Assembly (NCBI GenBank): GCA_937943575.1
Contig: CALEAV010000029.1
Coordinates: 1 to 49,429, forward strand
Reading direction: 5' to 3'
Source: an uncultured bacterium
GTDB taxonomy: Bacteria; Desulfobacterota; Desulfobaccia; Desulfobaccales; 0-14-0-80-60-11
DNA: 49,429 nt
Shown here: positions 15,641-24,440 of the stretch, piece by piece
Layout: every line of letters begins with the position of its first letter
How positions within the stretch are numbered: the stretch's first letter is position 1
Notes under the pieces: model-generated
Database searches by the model: none
What the model was told of the DNA's origin: nothing
Seen by the model: only the letters and a program-made list of their open reading frames with translations
Program-made: the position numbers and the translations under genes

Positions 15641-15742
15641 GGACAGAAGTATACCTGCGCCGGGCAGGGCAGGGGAAGGGACCTGGGCCTCGTCGGGGAA
15701 GGGAGAGGAAGCCAGCCCTCCCCCGGCCGAGGGGCCCACATC

Positions 15743-16714
15743 TCAGGTGTAGAGCCAGCAACGCACCCGGTGGCCCGGGGCCGCCCCCACCCAGGGGGGC
15801 GGTTCCCCGCAGGGCGCAAAGGCCCGGGGGCAGCGCTCGGCAAAGCGGCACCCCGAGGGCGGCCGAAAGAGGTCCGGCACCTGGCCGGGGATGGGGAGCA
15901 GGGGCGCGCCGGGCGGCCGGGTGAAGTCCAGGCGGGGCACGGAGGCCAGCAGCCCTTGGGTGTACGGGTGGCAAGGGGTTTTAAAGAGGCGGGGGGTGGG
16001 GGCCTCCTCCACCAGGAGCCCCGCATACATCACCGCCACCCTCTCCGCCACCTGGGCCACGATGCCCAGGTTGTGGGTGATGAAGAGCACCGCCAGCCCC
16101 AGCTCCCGCTTGAGCCGCCGGAGCAGCTCCAGGATCTGGGCCTGGATGGTGACGTCCAGGGCGGTGGTGGGCTCATCGGCAATGAGCAAAGCCGGCGAGA
16201 GCACCAGGGCCATGGCGATGAGCACCCGCTGTCTCAGGCCCCCGGAGAGCTGGTGGGGGTACTGCCTGAGACGCCGCCCGGCATCGGTGAGCCCCACCCG
16301 GCTCAGGGCCCGGGCCGCCTCCTCCAGGGCCGCCCCCCGGGAGAGGCCCCGGTGCACCATGAGGACCTCCGCCACCTGCTCGCCGATGGTGAACACCGGG
16401 TTGAGGGCGGTCATGGGCTCCTGGAAGATCATACCGATGCGGTTGCCCCTCACCTGCCGCAGGCGCGCCGCCGGCCAGGACAGGAGGTCCTCCCCGTCGA
16501 AAAGAATCTCCCCCCGCACCTCGGCGGTCTCCGGCAGCAGGCGCAGGACGGCGTGGGCGCTCACCGTCTTGCCGCAGCCCGATTCCCCCACCAGCCCCAG
16601 GGTCTCCCCCGGAAAGAGCTCCAGGCTCACCCCGCCCACCGCCTGCAGGCGCCCGGCCGGCAGGTGAAAGTGAACCTCCAGGTCATGCAGGGCCAGCAGG
16701 GGAGGGGGGCTCAC
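15743..16714 (-). CDS. Oligo/dipeptide-type ABC transporter ATP-binding subunit (OppD/DppD family)
   Basis: 323 residues. It has Walker A GESGCGKT, Q-loop FQEPMTALNP, signature LSGGLRQR, Walker B LLIADEPTTALD and the H-loop in ITHNLG. The C-terminal oligopeptide-transport extension with C-x-F-A-E-R-C-P is present. The GTG start at 16714 overlaps the stop of the histidine kinase gene (GTGA), which fixes the start. No OppF, permease or binding-protein genes lie nearby, so its membrane partners are encoded elsewhere or this is an orphan ATPase. Co-translation with a sensor kinase is unusual. Confidence 0.9.
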   Translation of the reverse strand: MSPPPLLALHDLEVHFHLPAGRLQAVGGVSLELFPGETLGLVGESGCGKTVSAHAVLRLLPETAEVRGEILFDGEDLLSWPAARLRQVRGNRIGMIFQEPMTALNPVFTIGEQVAEVLMVHRGLSRGAALEEAARALSRVGLTDAGRRLRQYPHQLSGGLRQRVLIAMALVLSPALLIADEPTTALDVTIQAQILELLRRLKRELGLAVLFITHNLGIVAQVAERVAVMYAGLLVEEAPTPRLFKTPCHPYTQGLLASVPRLDFTRPPGAPLLPIPGQVPDLFRPPSGCRFAERCPRAFAPCGEPPPWVGAAPGHRVRCWLYT

Positions 16715-18165
16715 GATTTGGGCGCGTCGGGGAGAGGGATGCGAATGGTGAAGGTGGAGCCCCGGCCGGGGGCGCTGTCGGCCAGGAGGCAGCCGCCGTG
16801 CTCTTCCACGATGTTGCGGCAGATGGCCAGACCCAGGCCGGTGCCCTTTTCCTTGGTGGTGAAGTAGGGGGTGAAGATGCGGGAGAGGACCTCCGGGGGC
16901 ATGCCCTCGCCGGTGTCGGTGATGCGGATCTCCGCCTGCCCGTCGCTGAGGCCGGTGGCCACCTTCAGCTCCCCGCCCCGGGGCATGGCCTCCAGGGCAT
17001 TCTTGAAGAGATTCACCAGCACCTGGTGGAGCTGCTGCCGGTCGAACTCCAGGAGGGGCAGCTCGGCCTCCTTCACCCGGGCCACGGCGATGTGATGCTC
17101 CTGGAAGGTGTCCTGGAAGAGGTCGAGGACCTCATCGAGGAGCTTCTCCAGGTCATTGACGGACTTGCGGGCCGGCGGGCGCTTGACGAAGTCCCGCATC
17201 TGGGCCAGCATCCCCTCCAGCCGGGAGACCTCCTCGACGATGATGTTCAGCTTCTGGCGGCCCTTGTCGTCCAGGGTCTCGGCCTTGGCCAGCTGGCGGG
17301 CAAAGCCGCCGATGATGGCCAGGGGGTTTTTGATCTCATGGGCAATGTGGCTCACGGTGTTGCCCACCGCCGCCAGGCGCTCGCTCTGCAGCAGGAGCTC
17401 CTCCATGCGCTTGTTTTCCGTCATGTCCCGGATGATGCCGGTGAAATAGAAATTGCCCCGGATCTCCGCCACCGAAAAGGAGATGTCCATGGGGAACTCG
17501 CTGCCGTCCCGGCGCTGGGCGGTGAGCTCCAGGTGCTTGCCGATGACCCGGGGCACCCGGGTGGCCAGATAGCGCCGCACATACTCTTTATGCCGCTCCT
17601 TGTGGGGCGGGGGGATGATGAGGCTCAGATCCTGGCCCAGGGCCTCCTCCCGCCTGTATCCCAGCATCTTTTCGGCGCCGTAGTTGTAGCCGATGATGAT
17701 GTGGTCCTCATTGATGGTGACGATGGCGTCGGTGACGTTGAGGAGGATGGCCCCGGAGAGCTCCATCTTCTGGCGCAGCTCCTGAAACTGGCAGATGATC
17801 TCCCCCAGATAGGCGGTGCCGGGGCCGGTGACCAGGTTGCCCTGGCGCTCCGGGGGGATGCCCAGCACCCGCTCCAGCCAGTTCTGCCAGTCCAGGATGA
17901 GGTCGAAGTCCTCCGGTTTGAGTTCCGTCAGGGGCCTGAGGGCGGAGAGAGGACGGTCCTGGATGAGCCCCAGCTCCAGGGCTTCGGGGAAGGCCCGGGG
18001 GCCCGGGCGGGGCGGGGGCCCCTCGCCCTGGTGCGGCGCCTGAAAGAATTCCACCTCCACCAGGGGGTAGCCCGCCACGGAAAAGGGCAGCAGGAGGGGC
18101 AGGCAGCCGCAGGGCCCGCGGTCCACGATGACGGCGATGCGGATGGTGGCGGGAGGCTGGTTCAT
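16711..18165 (-). CDS. PAS-domain sensor histidine kinase
   Basis: 484 residues from ATG 18165; the longer frame adds low-complexity sequence only. Residues 1-175 form an uncharacterised N-terminal domain beginning IRIAVIVDRGPCGCLP. A PAS domain follows (about 180-300, DAIVTINEDHIIIGYN). The HisKA box has phosphoacceptor H276 in SHIAHEIKNPL, and the HATPase domain has N-box LVNLFKNALEAM, DTGEGMP and GTGLGL. All catalytic motifs are intact. There is no transmembrane segment, so it senses inside the cell. No response regulator is adjacent; its gene overlaps an OppD-type ATPase gene by 4 nt. Confidence 0.92.
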   Translation of the reverse strand: MNQPPATIRIAVIVDRGPCGCLPLLLPFSVAGYPLVEVEFFQAPHQGEGPPPRPGPRAFPEALELGLIQDRPLSALRPLTELKPEDFDLILDWQNWLERVLGIPPERQGNLVTGPGTAYLGEIICQFQELRQKMELSGAILLNVTDAIVTINEDHIIIGYNYGAEKMLGYRREEALGQDLSLIIPPPHKERHKEYVRRYLATRVPRVIGKHLELTAQRRDGSEFPMDISFSVAEIRGNFYFTGIIRDMTENKRMEELLLQSERLAAVGNTVSHIAHEIKNPLAIIGGFARQLAKAETLDDKGRQKLNIIVEEVSRLEGMLAQMRDFVKRPPARKSVNDLEKLLDEVLDLFQDTFQEHHIAVARVKEAELPLLEFDRQQLHQVLVNLFKNALEAMPRGGELKVATGLSDGQAEIRITDTGEGMPPEVLSRIFTPYFTTKEKGTGLGLAICRNIVEEHGGCLLADSAPGRGSTFTIRIPLPDAPKS

Positions 18166-18256
18166 GGGGAAAAAGATCCCGGTCCGTGGCTCTCCGTATT
18201 CCGCCCCGGCGCGGGGCTCAGGCCAAAGAGGGCGGCCGCCGCTGCAGGCGGTCCCC

Positions 18257-19570
18257 TCAGTCCTCGTAGCGTTTAAACACCAGGGTGGCGTTGGTGCCGC
18301 CGAACCCGAAGGAGTTGGAGAGGGCGCAGCGGATGTCGGCCTTGCGGGCCTGTCCCGCCACATAGTCCAGGCCGTCGCACTCCGGGTCCACCTCCTCCAG
18401 GTTGATGGTGGGGGGCACGACGCCGTCCCGGATGGAGAGGATGGTGAAGATGGCCTCCACCGCGCCGGCGGCCCCCAGGAGATGCCCGGTCATGGACTTG
18501 GTGGCGCTCACCAGGGGCCGATGCCCCAGGGGGAAGATCTCGCACAGGGCCTGGGCTTCGTTTCTGTCCCCCACCGGCGTGGCGGTGGCGTGGGGATTGA
18601 CGTAGTCGATGTCCTCCGGGGCCAGCCCGGCGTCCTCCAGAGCGGCCCGGATGCAGCGCACGGCCCCCTCCCGGTGCGGGTCGGTGATGTGGTGGGCGTC
18701 CCCGGTCATCCCGAAGCCCGCCACCTCGGCATAGATGCGGGCGCCCCGGTTTTTGGCGTGCTCCAGCTCTTCCAGGGCGAGGATGCCGGCGCCCTCGGCC
18801 AGGACGAAGCCGCAGCGATGCACGTCAAAGGGGCGGCTGGCGGCCTGGGGGCGGTCGTTGTAGCCCAATGCCAGGGCCCCCATGCGGTAAAAGCCGGTGA
18901 TGGTGAGGGGGGTGATGGCCGCTTCGCTGCCGCCGGCGGCCATCATGTCCGACTCCCCCAACTGGATGGAGCGCAGGGCCATGCCGATGGCGTGGGAGCC
19001 CGCAGCACAGGCGGTGGACAGGGCGATGTTGGGGCCCTTGGCCTTGAAGCTGATGGAGACGTTGCCGGCGGCCAGGTTGGGGATCATCTTGGGCACCAGA
19101 AAGGGTGAGACCCGCCGCACCCCCTCATTGAGCATGCGGATCATGGACTCCTCCCAGGAAGACACCCCGCCCATGCCGCTGGCGATGATCACCCCGGCCC
19201 GCTCCGGGTCCTCGGCCTCCAGATCGATGCCGGAATCCCTGATGGCCTCCAGACTGGCGGCCAGGGCATACTGGGTGAAGCGGTCGGTGTACTTGATCTG
19301 CTTCAGGTCCTCCTTGGTGACCACCTTCTTGCGGGCCTCCATGAGGGCCTTGAGGTCGAAGTCAACAATCTCGCCGCCGATGAGGGGGAAGTCCTCCGGG
19401 GCCTTGAAGGCCCGGGCGGCCTCCTCGTAGCGGGGGCTGAGGCGCCGGATGCCCGACTCCCCCGCCAGAAGTTTGCGCCAGACCGTTTCCACGTCCAGGC
19501 CCATGGAGGTGACCATGCCCAGCCCGGTCACCACCACCCGCCGCAGGCCCTGGGGTTTGTTGTTGGCCAT
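18257..19570 (-). CDS. fabF: Beta-ketoacyl-ACP synthase II
   Basis: 437 residues, with GGAGGAG 6-7 nt before ATG 19570. It catalyses the chain-extending condensation of acyl-enzyme with malonyl-ACP. The active-site Cys lies in STACAAGSHAIG and the two histidines in NPHATATPVGD and KSMTGHLLGAAG. The C-terminal SNSFGFGGTNA is typical. It is about 25 residues longer than E. coli FabF because of an insert near residues 50-80 (EIVDFDLKALMEARKK), a form also seen in other bacteria. It is the first gene of a five-gene minus-strand run. No acpP or fabG is adjacent. Confidence 0.95.
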   Translation of the reverse strand: MANNKPQGLRRVVVTGLGMVTSMGLDVETVWRKLLAGESGIRRLSPRYEEAARAFKAPEDFPLIGGEIVDFDLKALMEARKKVVTKEDLKQIKYTDRFTQYALAASLEAIRDSGIDLEAEDPERAGVIIASGMGGVSSWEESMIRMLNEGVRRVSPFLVPKMIPNLAAGNVSISFKAKGPNIALSTACAAGSHAIGMALRSIQLGESDMMAAGGSEAAITPLTITGFYRMGALALGYNDRPQAASRPFDVHRCGFVLAEGAGILALEELEHAKNRGARIYAEVAGFGMTGDAHHITDPHREGAVRCIRAALEDAGLAPEDIDYVNPHATATPVGDRNEAQALCEIFPLGHRPLVSATKSMTGHLLGAAGAVEAIFTILSIRDGVVPPTINLEEVDPECDGLDYVAGQARKADIRCALSNSFGFGGTNATLVFKRYED

Positions 19571-20055
19571 GCACTCTCCTCCGCCAGATTTCGGGGTCAG
19601 ACCGCGGTTGCTTTACTGTATCAGATTCCGGGCAGATCCGCCCCAGGGGAGTTGGCCGGCCGACGGTCCCCGGGAAGCATTACTGTCCGGCTTTCCCTCT
19701 GCCCGGCTCTTGGCGGGGGGGATCCTGCGGGCCGGCCCTCTCCTCAGCGCTCCGACAGCATTCACCATACCCGGAAGCGAGGGAGACTGTCAACCGGGGA
19801 GAGCGGGGCCAGAGGGCGACGGGGGCCGGCAGAGGGAAAGCTGACCGGCCGGCGGCAGCGGCTGCCTGCCCGGTTCGGCGGTCCGGGGCTTCAGAGGAGG
19901 AAGCCCCTTCCCGGCGGGAAAAAATTGGCGTTTCAGGGGCCGCCGCCGAAAAAATCCATTTACAATCCGAATCGACCTGCAGTACAATTGGCCTGTTTAA
20001 AATCCTGGCCTCTTTCCCCACTATTCAGCCACATCCACGTGAGCGAGGTTTGCCC
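19571..20055. other. Divergent intergenic region between fabF and the methyltransferase gene
   Basis: About 485 nt with no credible coding sequence; the short frames here are compositionally random. The right part becomes AT-richer and holds a promoter for the plus-strand gene (19960-19989). The promoter of fabF should be near 19600-19640, but I see no clear match there. Confidence 0.55.
19960..19989 (+). promoter_or_regulatory. Predicted sigma-70 promoter for the methyltransferase gene
   Basis: -35 TTTACA (19960-19965), an 18-nt spacer and -10 TACAAT (19984-19989). Transcription from about 19996 would leave a leader of roughly 60 nt before ATG 20056. Confidence 0.5.
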
Positions 20056-20691
20056 ATGAAGTGCAAGGTCTGCCCTTCATATATGGAAAAATTATATTCT
20101 TTTTATTCCCCCTTTTATGATCACATCTTCGGCCATCTGCTGGGCCCGGGTCGGCGCCGCGCCTTTCACTACCTGGATCGGCGGCCCAACCAGAAGATCC
20201 TGGAGATCGGGGTGGGCCCCGGTTCCACCCTGGAATTCTACCCACCCCAGACCGAGGTGGTGGGCATTGACATCTCGCCGGCCATGATCGAGCAGGCCAA
20301 GGCCAAGGCCCAGCGCCTCAACAGCGGCTGCCGCTTCACCCTCAAGGTGATGGACGCCGCCAACCTGGAGTTCCCCGACAACACCTTCGACGCCCTGATG
20401 AGCGCCTACGTCATCACCACGGTCTCGGACCCCCACCGGGTCTGCCGGGAGATGCTGAGGGTGGTGAAACCCGGGGGCAAGTTCATTGTGGTGAATCACA
20501 CCCGCAGCAATAACGGCTACTACTGGGGGCGCCTGGAAGAACTCTTGGCCCCCATCTTTGTGCGCATCGGCTTCACCACCGACCTGGATGTCATCGGGGT
20601 GATGAAGGAGGCCGGCATTGTCATCGACCAGGTCATCCCGTGCAACCTGTTCAACACCGGCCGCATCATCCTCGGGCACAAGGGGGCCTGA
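20056..20691 (+). CDS. Class I SAM methyltransferase, PmtA (phospholipid N-methyltransferase)-like
   Basis: 211 residues from ATG 20056, with GCGAGG about 7 nt upstream; a TTG two codons earlier is less likely. The N-terminal YSPFYDHIFGHLLGPGRRRA block followed by ILEIGVGPGSTLEFYP (SAM motif I) and VVGIDISPAMIEQAKA (acidic end of strand 2) matches PmtA-type phosphatidylethanolamine methyltransferases more than quinone methylases. Other motifs are FDALMSAYVITTVSDP and VVKPGGKFIVVNH. It is a single gene between its own promoter and an intrinsic terminator. Methylation of ethanolamine lipids is the best guess; another small substrate is possible. Confidence 0.82.
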   Translation: MKCKVCPSYMEKLYSFYSPFYDHIFGHLLGPGRRRAFHYLDRRPNQKILEIGVGPGSTLEFYPPQTEVVGIDISPAMIEQAKAKAQRLNSGCRFTLKVMDAANLEFPDNTFDALMSAYVITTVSDPHRVCREMLRVVKPGGKFIVVNHTRSNNGYYWGRLEELLAPIFVRIGFTTDLDVIGVMKEAGIVIDQVIPCNLFNTGRIILGHKGA

Positions 20692-20727
20692 TCCCCGCCT
20701 TGGCCTTCCGCCGTTTTTGATGACCCA

Positions 20728-20760
20728 GGGGCAGCCCGGGGCGGGCTCCCCTTTTCTTTT
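20728..20760 (+). terminator. Intrinsic terminator after the methyltransferase gene
   Basis: The stem GGGG-c-AGCCC / GGGCT-CCCC (one bulged C) has a 5-nt loop GGGGC and is directly followed by TTTTCTTTT. This is a textbook intrinsic terminator 37 nt after the stop codon, separating this gene from the slyD-like gene. Confidence 0.88.
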
Positions 20761-20790
20761 CACCCCGGGACCACCGAAAAAGGACAGCGT

Positions 20791-21282
20791 GTGCAGATCA
20801 CCCCAGATTCCTTTGTGACCGTGGATTACCTCATCCGCCTGCCCAGCGGGCAGAGCTTTCCCCCCGGCGGCACGCCGGAGCGCCTCTCCTTCTGCATGGG
20901 GCATGGCATCATGCCGCCGGATCTGGAGGCTGCCCTGGTGGGCCTCAGGGTGGGCGACTCCCGCACGGTGCACCTCACCCCGGAGCAGGCCTACGGCGAG
21001 GTGGATGAGGACCTCATCGTCGAAATCCCCAAATCCGAGTTCGACCCCGCCGTGGAGCTCACCCCCGGGGTGGTCTTCGAGACGGAGGATGAGGAGGGCC
21101 ATCCGGTGTATTTCATTCTCCTGGAGGTGAAAGATGACACCGTGGTGGTGGACTTCAACCATCCTCTGGCGGGGCAGGCCCTGGACGTCAACGTCACGGT
21201 GCGGGAGGTGCGGGAGGCCACGGCGGCGGACCGGGCCGCCTGCACCTGCGAGGCCTGCAGCGCCGGGGGCGGCCCCGCCTGA
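20791..21282 (+). CDS. slyD: FKBP-type peptidyl-prolyl isomerase, SlyD-like
   Basis: 163 residues from GTG 20791, with AAGGACA just upstream. The FKBP half-domains flank an insert-in-flap: FVTVDYLIRLPSG...GHGIMPPDLEAALVGLRVGDSRTVHLTPEQAYGE, then the flap region and FNHPLAGQALDVNVTVREV at the end of the fold. The C-terminal tail contains CTCEAC, a short Cys cluster like the metal-binding tail of SlyD. The role is prolyl isomerase/chaperone and possible Ni/Zn binding in the cytosol. Confidence 0.92.
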   Translation: MQITPDSFVTVDYLIRLPSGQSFPPGGTPERLSFCMGHGIMPPDLEAALVGLRVGDSRTVHLTPEQAYGEVDEDLIVEIPKSEFDPAVELTPGVVFETEDEEGHPVYFILLEVKDDTVVVDFNHPLAGQALDVNVTVREVREATAADRAACTCEACSAGGGPA

Positions 21283-21430
21283 GCCGGCCGAACCCTCGGG
21301 GCATCAGGGGCATCCGGGGGGATGCGGGCGTGGCGGCAGCCCCGCGGTGGCGAGCAGGCCATAACGAGGGTGAGTTTTATGGATCGGGGAAGGCCTCCTT
21401 TCCCCGGCCGTATCGCCTTGACCCGCGGCC

Positions 21431-23113
21431 ATGAACCGGCCCTGGCTCCGACACTATGATCCGGGGGTGCCCCCTGAAATAAGCGTGCCGGCGGACTCCG
21501 TCCCCTGGCTCCTGTGGCGGGCGGCGGCGCGCTTTGGGGACCGGCCGGCCCTGAATTTTTACGGCCGCCTCACCACCTATGCCACGCTCAGGGACCAGGC
21601 CGCCCGACTGGCCCAGGGCCTGGCGGAGCTGGGCCTCGCCCCCGGGGAGCGTCTGGCCCTTCTCCTGCCCAATTGCCCCCAGCTGGTCACCGCCTATTTC
21701 GCCGCCCTCTCCCTGGGCGCGGTGGTGGTGCTCATCAACCCCCTGAACAGCCCCCATGAGGTGCGCCACCAGGTGGAGGACTCCGGGGCCCGCCTGCTTG
21801 TGGCCCTGGACCACCTTCTCCCCAAGGCGGCGGGGCTGCTGGCGGACGGCGCCCTCAGGCGCATCATCGTCACCTCCCTCACGGAAGCCCTGCCCTGGCC
21901 CCTTAACTGGCTCTATCCCCTGAAGGCCTGGCGCCAGGGGCTGCCCCGGGGCTACCCCAAAGGAGTGGGGCATGTCCGCTACGCCCGCCTGCTGGCGTCG
22001 CCCCCCAGGCCGGAGCCCCCCCGGCCCACCCCGGCGGACGTGGCGGTGCTGCAATACACCGGCGGCACCACCGGCACGCCCAAGGCCGCCATCCTCACCC
22101 ACGCCAACCTCATGGCCAACGTGGCCCAGATCAACGCCTGGCTCCCCCAGGTGAGGGCGGGTCAGGAGCGCCTGGTGGGCCTGCTCCCCCTGTTTCATGC
22201 CTTCGGCCTCACCGTCTGCCTCAACTGGCCGGTGTCAGTGGCGGCCCAGGTCCTGCTTGTGCCCCGCTTTGAGATCCGGGAGTTTTTGGGCCTCCTCCGG
22301 AAAGGGCGCCCCACCCTGCTGCCGGGGGTGCCCACCCTGTTTGTGGCTCTCATCCACCACCCGGAGATCCGTGAGGTGGATTTTTCCTCCCTGTGGGCCT
22401 GCGTCAGCGGCTCCGCCCCCCTGCCGGCCGAGGTGCGGACAAGCTTCGAGCGCCTCACCGGCTGCACGATTTTGGAGGGCTATGGCCTCACCGAGGCCAG
22501 CCCCGTCACCCACTTCATGCCTTTTGGAGGCCGCCGGCCGCTGGGCAGCATCGGAGTGCCCTTCCCCGGCACCGACGCCCGCATCGTGGATGCCGTGGCC
22601 GGGGAACGGGAGCTGTCCCCCGGCGAGGTGGGGGAGCTCGTCGTCCGGGGCCCCCAGGTGATGCAGGGCTACTGGCGCCAGCCCGAGGAGACGGCCCGGG
22701 TGCTCCGGGACGGCTGGCTTTATACCGGCGATCTGGCCCGGATGGATGAGGAGGGTTATTTTTATATAATAGACAGAAAGAAGGACCTTATTATCAGCGC
22801 CGGTTACAAGATCTTCCCCCGGGAGGTGGAGGAGGTGCTCTTCCGGCATCCCGGCATCAAGGAGGCAGTGGTGGTGGGGGTGCCTGACCCCTATCGGGGG
22901 GAGATGGTGCAGGCGGTCATCGTGCCTCAGCCCGGGGCGCAGCTCACTCCGGAGGAGGTGCAGGCCTTCTGCCGGGAACGCCTGGCGGCCTACAAGGTGC
23001 CCCGGCGGGTGGAATTCCGGGCGGAGCTCCCCAAAAGCGCCGTGGGCAAGGTGCTCCGGCGGCGCCTGAGGGAGGAGAGGCACCCGCCGGCGGCGGCATC
23101 CGGGCCGGTATGA
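21431..23113 (+). CDS. Long-chain acyl-CoA synthetase (AMP-forming)
   Basis: 560 residues of the ANL superfamily. It has the P-loop-like A3 motif YTGGTTGTPKAA, the A5 motif GYGLTEASP, the A7 motif YTGDLARMDEEGYFYIIDRKKDLI, and the catalytic lysine near the end in PKSAVGKVLRR. It activates fatty acids to acyl-CoA via acyl-AMP. The ATG at 21431 lacks a strong ribosome site; an out-of-frame ATG at 21379 with GAGGGTGAG upstream opens a 26-codon frame overlapping this start, which could couple translation. The last codons overlap the DUF2062 gene by 4 nt. Confidence 0.93.
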   Translation: MNRPWLRHYDPGVPPEISVPADSVPWLLWRAAARFGDRPALNFYGRLTTYATLRDQAARLAQGLAELGLAPGERLALLLPNCPQLVTAYFAALSLGAVVVLINPLNSPHEVRHQVEDSGARLLVALDHLLPKAAGLLADGALRRIIVTSLTEALPWPLNWLYPLKAWRQGLPRGYPKGVGHVRYARLLASPPRPEPPRPTPADVAVLQYTGGTTGTPKAAILTHANLMANVAQINAWLPQVRAGQERLVGLLPLFHAFGLTVCLNWPVSVAAQVLLVPRFEIREFLGLLRKGRPTLLPGVPTLFVALIHHPEIREVDFSSLWACVSGSAPLPAEVRTSFERLTGCTILEGYGLTEASPVTHFMPFGGRRPLGSIGVPFPGTDARIVDAVAGERELSPGEVGELVVRGPQVMQGYWRQPEETARVLRDGWLYTGDLARMDEEGYFYIIDRKKDLIISAGYKIFPREVEEVLFRHPGIKEAVVVGVPDPYRGEMVQAVIVPQPGAQLTPEEVQAFCRERLAAYKVPRRVEFRAELPKSAVGKVLRRRLREERHPPAAASGPV

Positions 23114-23595
23114 AACTGAGACGGCTGCTGCGCTATTACTGGCTGAGGCTCAGCCGCCTCCGGGGCGATCCCCGCAAGCTCGCCTGGGGGATGGCCCTGG
23201 GGGTCTTTGTCGGCCTCACCCCCACCGTCCCCTTCCACATGGTGATGGTGCTGACCCTGGCACCTCTGCTCCGGGTTTCGGTGGTCACCGCCTATTTGGG
23301 CATCTGGGTGATGAATCCGCTGACCATCGTGCCCTTGTATATCCTGGCCTATGAGGTGGGGGCCTATCTGCTCTTCCCCGGCGGGGTACTCACCCTGCCG
23401 GAGGCCTGGACCTGGCAGAGCGCCCTGGAGGTCCTGTGGCGGGGGGGCCTGGCGCTCCAGGTGGGCGGGGTCATCATCGCCCTGCCGCCGGCGGTGGCCT
23501 CCTATTTCCTCACCCTGTGGGCCGTGCGGCGCCAGCGGCAGCGCCGCCGCAGCGGGACGGTCTGTGTCCAGCCTCTCTCCCCGGACGCTCCTTGA
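23110..23595 (+). CDS. DUF2062 membrane protein
   Basis: 161 residues; the start overlaps the previous stop (ATGA). The DUF2062 core RGDPRKLAWGMALGVFVGLTPTVPFHM is followed by hydrophobic helices containing YLGIWVMNPLTIVPLY. The Arg-rich C-terminal tail is cytosolic. DUF2062 proteins are small inner-membrane proteins of unknown function, often found near envelope lipid or glycosyltransferase genes. Here the gene lies between acyl-CoA ligase and rsmA genes, overlapping both. Confidence 0.9.
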   Translation: MKLRRLLRYYWLRLSRLRGDPRKLAWGMALGVFVGLTPTVPFHMVMVLTLAPLLRVSVVTAYLGIWVMNPLTIVPLYILAYEVGAYLLFPGGVLTLPEAWTWQSALEVLWRGGLALQVGGVIIALPPAVASYFLTLWAVRRQRQRRRSGTVCVQPLSPDAP

Positions 23596-24436
23596 TCGCC
23601 TGGGCCTTCGGCCCCAAAAATCCCTGGGGCAGCACTTCCTCGCCCAGCCCCAGCAGGCCCGGCGCCTTGTGGCCGCCCTGGAACTGGCGCCGGAAGACGT
23701 GGTGGTGGAGGTGGGGCCGGGGCTGGGGGCCCTCACCCACCCTTTGGCGGAAGAGGCCGCCCGCCTGGTGGCCCTGGAGCTGGACCGGCGCCTGGCGGAG
23801 TTTCTTGCCCGGGAATTTCAGTCCCACCCCCGGGTGCTCATCCTCTGCCAGGATGTGCTCACCTACGACTTCACCGCCCTGGCCCGGGAGGTGGGGCGGT
23901 CCCTCAAGGTGGTGGGAAATCTCCCTTACCAGATCACCTCGCCCCTGCTTTTCAAGCTGGCGGCGGAAAAGGCGGCCATCGAGCGGGCGGTGCTCATGAT
24001 GCAGCAGGAGGTGGCCCACCGGCTCATGGCGGCTCCCGGCGGCAGGGATTACGGCATCCTCTCCGTGCTCCTGCAGTATCATTTCGCCCTGGAGTCCCTG
24101 TTTTCCCTGGGGCCGGGGAATTTCTACCCCCCGCCCCGGGTCACCTCCACCGTGGTGCGCTTGCGGCCGCGGCCCCATGAGCCGGCGGCGGCGGATCCGG
24201 AGCTGCTGCGGCGGCTGGTGCGCCTGGCCTTCGGACAGCGGCGCAAGACCCTGGCCAACAGCCTGGCGGCCGGCGCTCCGGAATTGGGGCTGTCAGCCGC
24301 CAGGGTGCCGGGGCTCCTCACAGCCCTGGGGATCGACCCGCGCCGCCGCCCTGAGACCGTGAGTGTGGCGGAGTATGTGGCGCTGGCCAACCACCTGGCG
24401 GCCAGGAAAGCCGCCACGGCACCGGGTGAGGCCTGA
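23564..24436 (+). CDS. rsmA: 16S rRNA (adenine1518/1519-N6)-dimethyltransferase KsgA/RsmA
   Basis: About 290 residues from GTG 23564, inside the end of the DUF2062 gene; upstream in-frame sequence is that gene's shadow. The family motifs are complete: QKSLGQHFL, VVEVGPGLGALTHPL (SAM motif I), VALELD, the catalytic NLPYQITSPLL, and the C-terminal NFYPPPRVTSTVVRL and FGQRRKTLANSL. It dimethylates two adjacent adenines in helix 45 of 16S rRNA during late 30S assembly. The start codon is the only uncertain point, as no strong ribosome site is seen. Confidence 0.95.
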   Translation: MSSLSPRTLLDRLGLRPQKSLGQHFLAQPQQARRLVAALELAPEDVVVEVGPGLGALTHPLAEEAARLVALELDRRLAEFLAREFQSHPRVLILCQDVLTYDFTALAREVGRSLKVVGNLPYQITSPLLFKLAAEKAAIERAVLMMQQEVAHRLMAAPGGRDYGILSVLLQYHFALESLFSLGPGNFYPPPRVTSTVVRLRPRPHEPAAADPELLRRLVRLAFGQRRKTLANSLAAGAPELGLSAARVPGLLTALGIDPRRRPETVSVAEYVALANHLAARKAATAPGEA

Positions 24437-24440
24437 GACG

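Noticed and set aside
15245-16867. 540-codon plus-strand frame over the glycosyltransferase and ABC genes
   Set aside because: Antisense shadow; the minus strand carries Walker and signature motifs.
21379-21459. 26-codon leader ORF with a good ribosome site overlapping the acyl-CoA ligase start
   Set aside because: Too short and compositionally ordinary to call as a gene; kept only as a possible coupling element in the ligase entry.
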